64,000 nucleotides of DNA, from NCBI GenBank assembly GCA_001045525.1, contig LDWW01000013.1, forward strand, positions 1 to 64,000. The letters run 5' to 3'. The notes below the pieces were generated by a model. That model did not search any database and was not told where the DNA came from. It was given only the letters and a program-made list of their open reading frames with translations. Shown here piece by piece: positions 1-7,070 of the stretch (positions are counted from its first letter, which is position 1; every line of letters begins with the position of its first letter). Both the position numbers and the translations under genes were made by a program. The DNA is from Chitinispirillum alkaliphilum. GTDB taxonomy: Bacteria; Fibrobacterota; Chitinivibrionia; Chitinivibrionales; Chitinispirillaceae.

Positions 1-53
1 GAAAAAAAATGAACATCTGTTTTGCTCTGCACTTTAATACAAATGATTTTGTG

Positions 54-467
54 CTAATTAACTGATGGTATTTCCGGCAGATCCAAATCATCGGTTGAGT
101 TTATCTCTCTTATTCTTTGCTGAATCTCCCTGAGTTCCTCAACCTTGGTGTTGAATCTTTCCCGAACTACTTCTGTCTGAGCCGCGATTTCCACATTATG
201 CCCGGTAAGCACCTCTATGGCCTTTGCAAGTTCAGCCTCGGCAGTAACACGTTTCGATTCCAGAAGAGCAGACTGCTGTTGCTCTGGAAGGAGCTGGAAA
301 TACTCCTCAACTTCAGCCTGAGCTCTTTCGATATGGGGAGCAGCCTGCTCCATCGCTGCTGCCAGTCTCTCCTCCATCATACTCCTTGCACTTTCCATAT
401 CGGTTGCATCCTGAGCCATCACAACAGAAAACACTCCGGCTATAAGAATTGTGGCAAACCTTTTCAT
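54..467 (-). CDS. Small secreted coiled-coil protein, array copy 1
   Basis: This encodes a 137-residue exported protein of unknown function. Residues 1-18 are a signal peptide (MKRF start, hydrophobic core, VMAQ cleavage region). The mature part is almost all charged helix, rich in Glu, Ala, Gln and Arg with heptad-like spacing, and ends in an acidic, Pro-containing tail (DLDLPEIPSV). The start has an AGGAGG ribosome site directly upstream. It differs from copy 2 at only a few residues (for example Met for Thr at 30, Thr for Ala near 74, Asn for Asp at the end). Its 3' side lacks the terminator found in the other copies because the leader of a fourth copy follows directly. A periplasmic helical protein, perhaps Skp- or Spy-like in shape, is possible, but no family is recognised. 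Confidence 0.85.
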   Translation of the reverse strand: MKRFATILIAGVFSVVMAQDATDMESARSMMEERLAAAMEQAAPHIERAQAEVEEYFQLLPEQQQSALLESKRVTAEAELAKAIEVLTGHNVEIAAQTEVVRERFNTKVEELREIQQRIREINSTDDLDLPEIPSVN

Positions 468-527
468 AAAACCCTCCTTTTAAGTGAAAAAAAGATGAAC
501 ATCTGTTTTGCTCTGCACTTTAATACA

Positions 528-543
528 AACAACCATTGTGCCA
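528..543 (-). promoter_or_regulatory. Sigma-54-like promoter of array copy 1
   Basis: Read on the minus strand this is TGGCACA-ATGG-TTGTT, matching the -24 TGGCAC and -12 TTG spacing of sigma-54 promoters (consensus TGGCACG-N4-TTGCA) with GC changed to GT at the -12 element. The expected transcript start is near 517, giving a leader of about 50 nt. The same arrangement recurs before copies 2 and 3. Confidence 0.6.
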
Positions 544-610
544 AACAACATATCTTCTTTTATGATAACCCCTTACGCTTTTTCGTCGTTAACTTTAGCA
601 AGAGCCGCTG

Positions 611-628
611 TGGGGTTGAACAACCCCA
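611..628. promoter_or_regulatory. Perfect GGGGTTG dyad, candidate enhancer site, copy 1
   Basis: TGGGGTTG-AA-CAACCCCA is a perfect inverted repeat with 8-base arms, lying about 70 bp upstream of the -24 element. A weaker relative, TGGGGTTG-TTT-CACCCC, lies at 693-709, about 150 bp upstream. This position fits binding sites for a sigma-54 activator. The assignment is inference. Confidence 0.5.
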
Positions 629-907
629 TCAAAATACACCGTATATGCGTAAACACCTCCTAACCCTTTGATACACAAAAAATTATGCCTTGTGGGGTTG
701 TTTCACCCCTGCTGTGTACATTCAACCCTTAAGCCTGCAGGACACATAAACAGTTTTAAAACAGCTACTTATTGGTATTTTCAATTATGATTGATTTGCA
801 CCCGTGAATTGATGTCCGGCTTATCAGGAAGAGAACTCCCGGGCTTCACACCTGTCGTATATACCTGGCCAGGGCAGCGGGAGATTCAAAAACTGTCATG
901 GAAGTAA

Positions 908-941
908 CAAAAAAGGGGGAAAGCTTGATTGCCTCCCCCTG
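908..941 (-). terminator. Intrinsic terminator of array copy 2
   Basis: On the minus strand the arms GGGGGA (939-934) and TCCCCC (920-915) form a stem that is followed by a T-run (914-909). It lies about 25 bp after the stop codon of the gene at 966-1379. Confidence 0.8.
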
Positions 942-965
942 AGTGTATTTTCTGCTGATTTTGTG

Positions 966-1379
966 TTAATCAACTGATGGTATTTCCGGCAGATCCAAGT
1001 CATCGGTTGAGTTTATCTCTCTTATTCTTTGCTGAATCTCCCTGAGTTCCTCAACCTTGGTGTTGAATCTTTCCCGAACTACTTCTGTCTGAGCCGCGAT
1101 TTCCACATTATGCCCGGTAAGCACCTCTATGGCCTTTGCAAGTTCAGCCTCGGCAGCAACACGTTTTGATTCCAGAAGAGCAGATTGCTGTTGCTCTGGA
1201 AGGAGCTGGAAATACTCCTCAACTTCAGCCTGAGCTCTTTCGATATGGGGAGCAGCCTGCTCCATCGCTGCTGCCAGTCTCTCCTCCATCGTACTCCTTG
1301 CACTTTCCATATCGGTTGCATCCTGAGCCATTACAACAGAAAACACTCCGGCGATAAGAATTGTGGCAAACCTTTTCAT
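966..1379 (-). CDS. Small secreted coiled-coil protein, array copy 2
   Basis: This is the second array member, 137 residues, nearly identical to copy 1. It has the same signal peptide, the same Glu/Ala/Gln-rich helical body and the same acidic LPEIPSVD end. An AGGAGG ribosome site precedes the ATG. It is the only copy seen with its own promoter, dyads and terminator all in the consensus form. No cysteine is present in the mature protein, so it is not a lipoprotein. The function is unknown; high copy number plus an activator-type promoter suggests an abundant, conditionally made envelope protein. Confidence 0.87.
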   Translation of the reverse strand: MKRFATILIAGVFSVVMAQDATDMESARSTMEERLAAAMEQAAPHIERAQAEVEEYFQLLPEQQQSALLESKRVAAEAELAKAIEVLTGHNVEIAAQTEVVRERFNTKVEELREIQQRIREINSTDDLDLPEIPSVD

Positions 1380-1439
1380 AAAACCCTCCTTTTAAGTGAA
1401 AAAAAGATGAACATCTGTTTTGCTCTGCACTTTAATACA

Positions 1440-1455
1440 AACAACCATTGTGCCA
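1440..1455 (-). promoter_or_regulatory. Sigma-54-like promoter of array copy 2
   Basis: TGGCACA-ATGG-TTGTT on the minus strand, identical to the site before copy 1 and at the same distance from the start codon (about 60 bp). Confidence 0.6.
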
Positions 1456-1522
1456 AACAACATATCTTCTTTAATGATAACCTCTTACGCTTTTTCGTCG
1501 TTAACTTTAGCAAGAGCCGCTG

Positions 1523-1540
1523 TGGGGTTGAACAACCCCA
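1523..1540. promoter_or_regulatory. Perfect GGGGTTG dyad, candidate enhancer site, copy 2
   Basis: TGGGGTTG-AA-CAACCCCA again, about 70 bp upstream of the -24 element, with the weaker TGGGGTTG-TTT-CACCCC relative at 1605-1621. Confidence 0.5.
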
Positions 1541-1818
1541 TCAAAATACACCGTATATGCGTAAACACCTCCTAACCCTTTGATACACAAAAAATTATGC
1601 CTTGTGGGGTTGTTTCACCCCTGCTGTGTACACTCAACCCTTAAGCCTGCAGGACACATAAACAGTTTAAAACAGCTACTTATGGGTAATTTCAATTATG
1701 ATTGATTTGCACCCGTGAATTGATATCCGGCTTAACAGGAAGAGAACTCCCGGGCTTCACACCTGTCGTATATACCTGGCCAGGGCAGAGGGAGATCCAA
1801 AAACTGTCATGGAAGTAA

Positions 1819-1851
1819 CAAAAAAGGGGGAAAGCTTGAATGCCTCCCCCT
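1819..1851 (-). terminator. Intrinsic terminator of array copy 3
   Basis: Same GGGGGA/TCCCCC stem and T-run as at 908-941, about 25 bp after the stop codon of the gene ending at 1877. Confidence 0.8.
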
Positions 1852-1876
1852 GAGTGTATTTTCTGCTGATTTTGTG

Positions 1877-2290
1877 TTAATCAACTGATGGTATTTCCGG
1901 CAGATCCAAGTCATCGGTTGAGTTTATCTCTCTTATTCTTTGCTGAATCTCCCTGAGTTCCTCGACCTTGGTGTTGAATCTTTCCCGAACTACTTCTGTC
2001 TGAGCCGCGATTTCCACATTATGCCCGGTAAGCACCTCTATGGCCTTTGCAAGTTCAGCCTCGGCAGCAACACGTTTCGATTCCAGAAGAGCAGACTGCT
2101 GTTGCTCTGTAAGAAGCTGAAAATACTCCTCAACTTCAGTTTGAGCTCTTTCGATGTGGGGAGCAGCCTGTTCCATTGCAACAAACAGCTTCTCCTCCAT
2201 CAATTCCCTTGCGTTTTCCACATCCATTGCATCCTGCGCCATTACAAAGGAAACCGCTCCGGCTATAAGTATTGTGATAAACCTTTTCAT
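1877..2290 (-). CDS. Small secreted coiled-coil protein, array copy 3 (divergent N-terminal half)
   Basis: This third member is also 137 residues. The ATG at 2290 is chosen over upstream in-frame codons because an AGGAGG-type site precedes it and a signal peptide follows. The last ~70 residues are identical to copy 2, whereas the first ~65 differ at about one position in four (for example MDVENAREL for TDMESARST), and the upstream DNA is unrelated apart from promoter and dyad. This mosaic points to gene conversion of the 3' half or to unequal crossing-over within the gene. The signal peptide and the charged helical character are kept, so the older copy was under selection. Function unknown. 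Confidence 0.85.
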   Translation of the reverse strand: MKRFITILIAGAVSFVMAQDAMDVENARELMEEKLFVAMEQAAPHIERAQTEVEEYFQLLTEQQQSALLESKRVAAEAELAKAIEVLTGHNVEIAAQTEVVRERFNTKVEELREIQQRIREINSTDDLDLPEIPSVD

Positions 2291-2362
2291 AAAGCCCTCC
2301 TTTTTAAGGTGAAAAATAGTTGTGATCTTCTGTTCAGGCCTGTTGTTCTGCATACTCTAACA

Positions 2363-2378
2363 AACAAAGTGCATGCCA
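2363..2378 (-). promoter_or_regulatory. Sigma-54-like promoter of array copy 3
   Basis: TGGCATG-CACT-TTGTT on the minus strand. The flanking DNA has diverged from copies 1 and 2, yet the -24 and -12 elements and their spacing are kept, which supports function. Confidence 0.6.
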
Positions 2379-2539
2379 ACCACCATAACTCGTGCAACAG
2401 CAATCTCTTGGGCGTTTTTTTACATGTCTTAAAACAAATCTGTCGTGTGGTTAAAAGACCTCACAATCCTCTTACTACTATACTCGACATGAATATAACA
2501 TGCTGTATTTGAAAGATTTACCGCAGGTGCAGCTCAGCC

Positions 2540-2555
2540 GGGGTCAAATAACCCT
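2540..2555. promoter_or_regulatory. GGGT dyad, candidate enhancer site of copy 3
   Basis: On the minus strand AGGGTTATTTGACCCC resembles the TGGGGTTGTTTCACCCC element of the other copies. It sits about 160 bp upstream of the -24 element, as the distal dyads of copies 1 and 2 do. Confidence 0.4.
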
Positions 2556-2672
2556 ACACCCCAAAAAAAAGGACAACACACCATTTATAACCACCTTAAA
2601 GCGGAAAAACGAATGCTGACAGATGTGTTATAACAAAATAGTGGAAGCAACAAAACTACGGAGTGCAGAAAA

Positions 2673-2834
2673 ATGCAGGTAACATGGAAAGCCGTCAAAG
2701 CATATGATGAATATGGCAGATATGTATTATGGGAAGGTGTGCAGGCACATCGTTTCTCAAGAAGCCGTTTTGTTCTTGAAAAAAGATCACGCGATATTAA
2801 TGATTTGGTCAGAATGGCTTACGAAGAAAAATAA
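2673..2834 (+). CDS. Small hypothetical protein, 53 residues
   Basis: This short frame starts with ATG, has GGAG nine bases upstream, and ends at TAA 17 bp before the end of the convergent nitrilase gene. The product is basic and aromatic (starts MQVTWKAVKAYDEYGRYVLW; later an RFSRSRF stretch) and ends in EEK. It has no signal peptide or membrane segment. The amino-acid make-up looks like a real protein, more so than the longer overlapping frame in the same place. Family not recognised; it could be a short regulator or a remnant. Confidence 0.5.
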   Translation: MQVTWKAVKAYDEYGRYVLWEGVQAHRFSRSRFVLEKRSRDINDLVRMAYEEK

Positions 2835-2851
2835 CGTCCAAGATCATGAGC

Positions 2852-3817
2852 CTAAACCCGGTTACTTGAGAACCGGGCGGATCTGGGGTCATACTCATTT
2901 CCCTGCTCTTCGGAAAGCATTCCATACAGATACGGCTTTCTTCCCCTTATCCATCGCCGTCCGGTACACATTTGCAGCAGCTCAGATTTCAGATCAGCCA
3001 CGACCATACAATCCTGAGCCTTCCAGGTCTCGGCCAGAACCCGTCCATAGGGATCCAGAATCATTGCATTTCCGGTTCTCACTTCATCATCATCCAAACC
3101 TACCCCATTGCTGAAAACTAAAAACATTCCGTTATCATGAGCTCTTGAAGGCAACCATCTCATAAGCCATCCCCGCCCCTTGTGACCCTTAAACTCTTCT
3201 TCAATTGCATCAGGGTTTTTCTCCCTTTCATGCCAGAGTTTTGGATCAATCACCCCCATAGCCTGGGGGCTTCGCGAATCGCAGCCACCTGTCTGGTGGG
3301 GTGCAATTAATACTTCAACACCCTTTAATGCATTGATACGAACATTCTCTATTATGTTGTTATCATAACAGGTAGGAATTCCGGCGCGGCATCCGTGAGG
3401 CGTATCGAAAACCGTATAGTTCTCACCACTGTGCATATGCTCACTTATAAAACAGTGCAGTTTTCTGTGACAGGCATAATCGCCGTTTGACATAGCTACA
3501 ATATATGAGTTATACAGTTTACCATTATCACCCCTTTCAATTAAACCTGCCCCAACAGTTAAACCATACTCTTTAGATAACGAGAGTAGTTTCTCTGTGG
3601 AAGGGCCTTGCGGTACAGGCTCCGCAATATTCTCTATTTGAGGTTTGGTTAATTTCCTGACGTGCCAGTATCCGGTTATACACATCTCCGGAAATATTAC
3701 CATTTCGACATTTTGGGCAGCTGCCTGTTTCAGAAATTTTTCTATCAGTTTGAGATTTTCCGCTTTATTGCCAGGGGTATGACAGAACTGTACAGATCCA
3801 ACTTTTATATCTCTCAT
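2852..3817 (-). CDS. Carbon-nitrogen hydrolase (nitrilase superfamily)
   Basis: This is a 321-residue cytoplasmic amidase-type enzyme that hydrolyses C-N bonds of an unidentified amide or carbamoyl substrate. The superfamily triad is visible: Glu44 in IFPEMCITGY, Lys119 in CHRKLHCF and Cys150 in IPTCYDNN. The start at 3817 is chosen because a GGAG site lies 6 bases upstream and MRDIKVGSVQ is the usual first strand; a longer in-frame extension is possible but lacks a ribosome site. Length fits the aliphatic-amidase/carbamoylputrescine group. No pathway partner is adjacent, so the substrate cannot be inferred from context. Confidence 0.85.
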   Translation of the reverse strand: MRDIKVGSVQFCHTPGNKAENLKLIEKFLKQAAAQNVEMVIFPEMCITGYWHVRKLTKPQIENIAEPVPQGPSTEKLLSLSKEYGLTVGAGLIERGDNGKLYNSYIVAMSNGDYACHRKLHCFISEHMHSGENYTVFDTPHGCRAGIPTCYDNNIIENVRINALKGVEVLIAPHQTGGCDSRSPQAMGVIDPKLWHEREKNPDAIEEEFKGHKGRGWLMRWLPSRAHDNGMFLVFSNGVGLDDDEVRTGNAMILDPYGRVLAETWKAQDCMVVADLKSELLQMCTGRRWIRGRKPYLYGMLSEEQGNEYDPRSARFSSNRV

Positions 3818-4206
3818 ATTTAACTCCGTGCTGTGACAGGCAATACTTTTGGGGCTTGATTCCAATCTTTCGCGCTGTTGCCAACAATAAAATTCCGGGT
3901 GATTTTTTTGCCCTTATACCCCGTTCTGTACTCCAAAAACAGCTTAAAAATTTGCTTGTTTCTATTCTGATGACAACTGTTGAATTGAGAACGGCTGGTG
4001 AGTTCCACTCTCTCAGGGTATATACTTATTAACTTATGTTTACCCCGTGTAAGAGTCAAGCAAAAAGAAATTATCTGCAAAGCAGTGGTGAGAAAAACGC
4101 ATAGGTCGGACCACTCAATGTCTTACTATCACTGGCGTATGGGCAACCCCAGAAACGTTGTAACCTTTTGTTCTCTGACATTTTCCGTAATAGAGTATCT
4201 CCCATT
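3818..4206. other. Intergenic stretch, nothing recognised
   Basis: About 390 bp between the nitrilase start and the terminator of the pseudopilin gene. It must contain the nitrilase promoter, but no clear -35/-10 or sigma-54 site was found. Short open frames here lack ribosome sites and family resemblance. Confidence 0.4.
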
Positions 4207-4247
4207 CCAAAAAATAATGGAGGGGAGAAATCAGCTTTCTCTCCTCC
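4207..4247 (-). terminator. Intrinsic terminator of pseudopilin gene
   Basis: On the minus strand a 12-base arm GGAGGAGAGAAA (4247-4236) pairs, with one mismatch, with TTTCTCCCCTCC (4230-4219), followed by ATTATTTTTT. It lies about 27 bp after the stop at 4274. Confidence 0.8.
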
Positions 4248-4273
4248 AGTGCAATCCCCCTCTTGTACTTTTC

Positions 4274-4624
4274 TTAAGGCCTGGCGACCATAGTTGACAT
4301 ACTTATAGATCTGCTCTCGTTTTCCGGCCAAAACACTGTAAGTTCAATTCTTCTCATATCACCATCATCGGTAACCGTCCAGCTTCTTATAAATCTCTGA
4401 TCCTGCATGTCTGATCCGCTTACGATTTCATTGAAATCTGCTCTGCGCATCTGCTCGAGAAGCTGATTGCCTGATGCCGTTGCTGCGGATATATCCTTTG
4501 CTGCAACATTTTTACCTATAAGATTTACGACACAGAAATTCAAGCCCACCACTAAGAGTGCCAGTATAAACATCGAAATGATAACTTCCACAAGTGAGCT
4601 TCCGCTGCAGTTTGATATTTTCAT
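4274..4624 (-). CDS. Type IV pilin-like pseudopilin (PilV/GspI-like)
   Basis: This encodes a 116-residue minor pilin or pseudopilin of the inner membrane. After a short leader (MKISNCSG) comes the class signature SSLVEVIISMFILALLVV: a prepilin peptidase site with the conserved Glu at +5 and a hydrophobic N-terminal helix. The rest is a small globular domain ending in SMSTMVARP. The ATG at 4624 has a perfect AAGGAGG site. Such proteins normally sit in clusters of pilus or type II secretion genes; here it stands alone with its own terminator, so the assembly machinery must be elsewhere. Confidence 0.75.
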   Translation of the reverse strand: MKISNCSGSSLVEVIISMFILALLVVGLNFCVVNLIGKNVAAKDISAATASGNQLLEQMRRADFNEIVSGSDMQDQRFIRSWTVTDDGDMRRIELTVFWPENESRSISMSTMVARP

Positions 4625-4836
4625 TTTTAATCCTCCTTGTTGCACTCCCTTTTTGTTTCTAATCAAATGTTACCCGTTTAAACCTTAAAAAAACGGAACT
4701 CTGATTTCCGAAGATGCCTTTTAAGGAAACTTTTTCAGATAGTACGATCTGTCCCCAATGAGGATAATAAAAACTATGCTTGTTTCTTCTGAATGTATTT
4801 GCATACCTGCTACTCAAATCCTGCATTTTCTTATAA

Positions 4837-5556
4837 TCAGGAGAGAAGGGTTTGAAGCAAATCAGGGTGAGAGGAGAAATATTCTCTGGCTTTCATAAAT
4901 AGGGGTTCATTAAGTTGACACGGGGATGTATCGGAGAACTGGTTTTCATAAAAAAACAGGGCATTGGAATAGAGATGGAAAAGGTGCAGTACTGATTTGG
5001 CTCCGCAGCCCCAAAGATTTCTAAGCTGCCGATCGGTTATACCAATGTAATCAGCCCATTCTGTAACTGAATGCGGTGCTTTCTCAAAAAGGATTTTTGT
5101 TGCCAGACTCAGTGTTGTCCAGTTCTTCTCATCATAACTCTTGTTCAGTATACCCATCAGAGCCCAGTGGTTGACGGTTTTAAGAAAGTGTGAAGTGTCA
5201 AAGGGACTTTTCTTTTCTATAACCGCCCTTGCTCCCAAAAAAACCGATTCAGCTCCTTTTCCCGGAGATCCCGACCCGGTGAACACAAGTATCGGGCAGC
5301 AAGTGTTGTATCTTCTGAGGATGTAAAATTCATCATTATCTATATCTGTCATGCCAAGATCAAGCAGGCAGACATGCAGGCGATTGGAGTTGCTGAATTT
5401 TTTTGCAGCATCGGCAGACGATACAGCCTGCTCTATCTTGTAAAGTGGAGAGTTCTCAAGCACAGCTTCCACCAGGGTGTAGGACTGTGGATTATCCTCC
5501 ACCACCAGGACACGTATTGACTCCCGCAAAAATTCAAACAGCTCAGAATTAAGCAT
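4837..5556 (-). CDS. Response regulator with AraC-like DNA-binding output
   Basis: This is a 239-residue cytoplasmic regulator. Residues 13-125 form a receiver domain with the acidic pair Glu20/Asp21, phospho-acceptor Asp66 (CLLDLGM), Thr93 (VFTGSG) and Lys115/116 (IEKKSP). The C-terminal half contains an AraC-type helix-turn-helix near 163-183 (SVTEWADYIGITDRQLRNLW); the second helix-turn-helix is not obvious. The ATG at 5556 is preferred to an upstream TTG that has no ribosome site. It follows a membrane protein gene after 49 bp and probably shares its transcript. No histidine kinase is adjacent. Target genes unknown. Confidence 0.75.
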   Translation of the reverse strand: MLNSELFEFLRESIRVLVVEDNPQSYTLVEAVLENSPLYKIEQAVSSADAAKKFSNSNRLHVCLLDLGMTDIDNDEFYILRRYNTCCPILVFTGSGSPGKGAESVFLGARAVIEKKSPFDTSHFLKTVNHWALMGILNKSYDEKNWTTLSLATKILFEKAPHSVTEWADYIGITDRQLRNLWGCGAKSVLHLFHLYSNALFFYENQFSDTSPCQLNEPLFMKAREYFSSHPDLLQTLLS

Positions 5557-5605
5557 CTCTGTCTCTTGTTTATTCAGCAAATATTAACAAATGGCAAAAA
5601 TGCCA

Positions 5606-6091
5606 TTATTCAGCGATTCTCTTTTCAAGATGGGGAAAATCATCAATCAGAGCATCCTTCAGGGAAGGCCTTATATTATCCCAGATACCAGCAAGTCTGC
5701 TGAACACCTCTTCGGGATTTATGATCGGCCGTTCAACTCTGTATTCTGCCGGAAGCGAATCATACCGTATGAGCACATCCGATAAATAAGCCCCATACTC
5801 ATTAGCCCCGATCTCCCCCCGCTCGTAGGCGGCCTCGATTCGCAGCACAGGACACGTTGTAACCTCTTCTACTTCTGCAACATGCCCTGATGGTTCAGGC
5901 CTCATCCTGGGCAGAAATATTAAAAGTGATAAAAAAAGGATAATAAAAGCACCCGGTAAAAGGAGATATAAAATTCTGGATTCTCTTTTCTCTTTGAACA
6001 CCAAAGTCTCATCATGATCCGCAAGCTTCTTTGCCATGGACCTGACTACATCTTTACGGTGTTTCTGTTCTAAATAAAAGCCTTTTTTCAT
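5606..6091 (-). CDS. Single-pass membrane protein of unknown function
   Basis: This is a 161-residue protein with a basic cytoplasmic N-terminus (residues 1-40), one strong membrane helix (about 41-61, LYLLLPGAFIILFLSLLIFL) and an external domain of about 100 residues containing a possible helical pair (YERGEIGANEYGAYLSDVL). It precedes the response regulator gene and is likely co-transcribed with it, so it may sense or anchor a signal for it; this is inference from position only. No enzymatic motif or family recognised. Confidence 0.6.
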   Translation of the reverse strand: MKKGFYLEQKHRKDVVRSMAKKLADHDETLVFKEKRESRILYLLLPGAFIILFLSLLIFLPRMRPEPSGHVAEVEEVTTCPVLRIEAAYERGEIGANEYGAYLSDVLIRYDSLPAEYRVERPIINPEEVFSRLAGIWDNIRPSLKDALIDDFPHLEKRIAE

Positions 6092-6500
6092 ATACTATCC
6101 GTTTTGGGATTGTATTTGTATTGTAATAAGATTACCTTTTTTTTTCAATAAAAAAGAGTCCAAAGCTACTTTTTGCCTTCATTCATAATAGGACTTTATA
6201 TACTGTCGATACTACAAACAAAGGCCAGGATGCACTTTGCAGCACCAAAGCAAACTCTTTTCTCTTCAAAATCTCACATTTTTAACTATATACATAAAAA
6301 AAACTCTTCTCCTGCTGTTAATAATTTTGTAATAAAGTATTTTCTTTCTGTAAGTGTTTAATACTTATTGTACTTGAAATTATTTTACAAAAAGTATAGA
6401 ATGAACAATGATACGCTTCTATCCATCTTGGGTATGGTAACAGTCTCTTCTGTACCCAGACATTACAGTTTACTGTTCAACTTCAGCAGAAGGAGTCTTA
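6092..6500. other. AT-rich upstream region of the HU gene
   Basis: A 409-bp low-GC gap between divergent genes, with no convincing coding sequence. It probably carries promoters for both sides. A candidate HU promoter is listed separately. Confidence 0.5.
6374..6400 (+). promoter_or_regulatory. Candidate sigma-70-type promoter for HU gene
   Basis: TTGAAA (6374-6379) and TATAGA (6395-6400) are spaced by 15 bp, slightly short of the usual 17. The leader would be about 95 nt. Weak evidence. Confidence 0.3.
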
Positions 6501-6857
6501 ATGGCAGGAAAACCTCTTACTCAGGCACAGATCATTCAGAAAATTTCTGAATCGGAAGGCTTAACAAAAGCACAGACCAAGTCTTTCTTCAACAGTTTAT
6601 CAGCTCTTGCTTACAAAGAGGCGAAAAATGGCTTTACATTACCCGGACTTGGAAAATTGGTACTGGTTAAAAGAAGTGCCAGAACCGGCCGTAATCCTGC
6701 AACCGGTGAAGCTATTAAGATCCCTGCCAAAAAGGTGGTTAAATTCCGTGTGGCAAAAGCGGCAAAAGATGCAATCACACCACCAAAGGCTGCTGCCCCT
6801 GCAAAAAAAGCCAAAAAGGTTACTAAAAAAGCAAAGAAGGCTGCAAAAAAGAAATAA
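6501..6857 (+). CDS. HU-family DNA-binding protein with Lys/Ala-rich tail
   Basis: This is a 118-residue nucleoid protein. Residues 1-90 are an HU/IHF fold with the helical start (QAQIIQKISESEGLTKAQTKSF), the beta-arm region with GRNPATGE (conserved arm-tip Pro) and the closing strand KKVVKFRVAKAAKDA. The last ~25 residues are almost only Lys, Ala and Pro (APAKKAKK repeats), like the tail of histone H1 or of actinobacterial and bdellovibrio HU proteins. AAGGAG precedes the ATG. It is monocistronic, with its own terminator. The tail should add non-specific DNA compaction; that part is inference. Confidence 0.9.
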   Translation: MAGKPLTQAQIIQKISESEGLTKAQTKSFFNSLSALAYKEAKNGFTLPGLGKLVLVKRSARTGRNPATGEAIKIPAKKVVKFRVAKAAKDAITPPKAAAPAKKAKKVTKKAKKAAKKK

Positions 6858-6905
6858 GTTGTAGCAAAGATCATCAAAGCAGCCAGAGAAATCTGACTGC
6901 CCTTA

Positions 6906-6934
6906 GCTCCTGAAATATCAGGAGCTTTTTTTTT
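6906..6934 (+). terminator. Intrinsic terminator of HU gene
   Basis: Arms GCTCCTGA (6906-6913) and TCAGGAGC (6918-6925) with a four-base loop are followed by nine T. Confidence 0.9.
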
Positions 6935-7070
6935 CGCTCCCCTTTTGCAAATAAAAACACACCCATCCCTCTGTGATAACAGATCTGATTTCCGTTTTCC
7001 CCTATACCTCCAATTGAAAACCAAAAATTATATTGCCTATCAGCTATCACTCCTGAAAGGATTAAAAAAA

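Larger units (their letters stand above)
1..2290 (-). repeat. Tandem array of ~912-bp gene-plus-spacer units
   Basis: Three units follow each other with gene ends at 54, 966 and 1877, a period of 912 then 911 bp. Each complete unit holds a 137-residue gene, its leader, a sigma-54-like promoter, two GGGGTT dyads and a terminator. Spacers 468-965 and 1380-1876 are nearly identical, with only scattered substitutions and indels. The third unit matches the others in the 3' half of the gene and the terminator but diverges in the 5' half and upstream. Bases 1-43 repeat the leader seen at about 486-529, so a fourth gene starts just left of the window. Recent unequal crossing-over is the simplest explanation. 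Confidence 0.9.
2291..2672. other. Upstream region of array copy 3, no gene seen
   Basis: The segment holds the promoter of copy 3 (2363-2378) and a GGGT dyad (2540-2555). No convincing coding sequence was found before the small plus-strand ORF at 2673. Confidence 0.6.

Noticed and set aside
117-671. Long plus-strand open frame opposite array copy 1 (and equivalents at 1185-1583 and 1940-2512)
   Set aside because: It is an antisense shadow of the repeated secreted-protein genes, has no ribosome site, and its product looks like reversed coding sequence.
2704-3114. 136-codon plus-strand frame overlapping the nitrilase gene
   Set aside because: Most of it is antisense to the nitrilase, and the small frame at 2673-2834 has the better start signal and composition.
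3998-4331. Open frames on both strands in the gap before the nitrilase gene
   Set aside because: No ribosome site, no family resemblance, and one runs through the pseudopilin terminator and gene.
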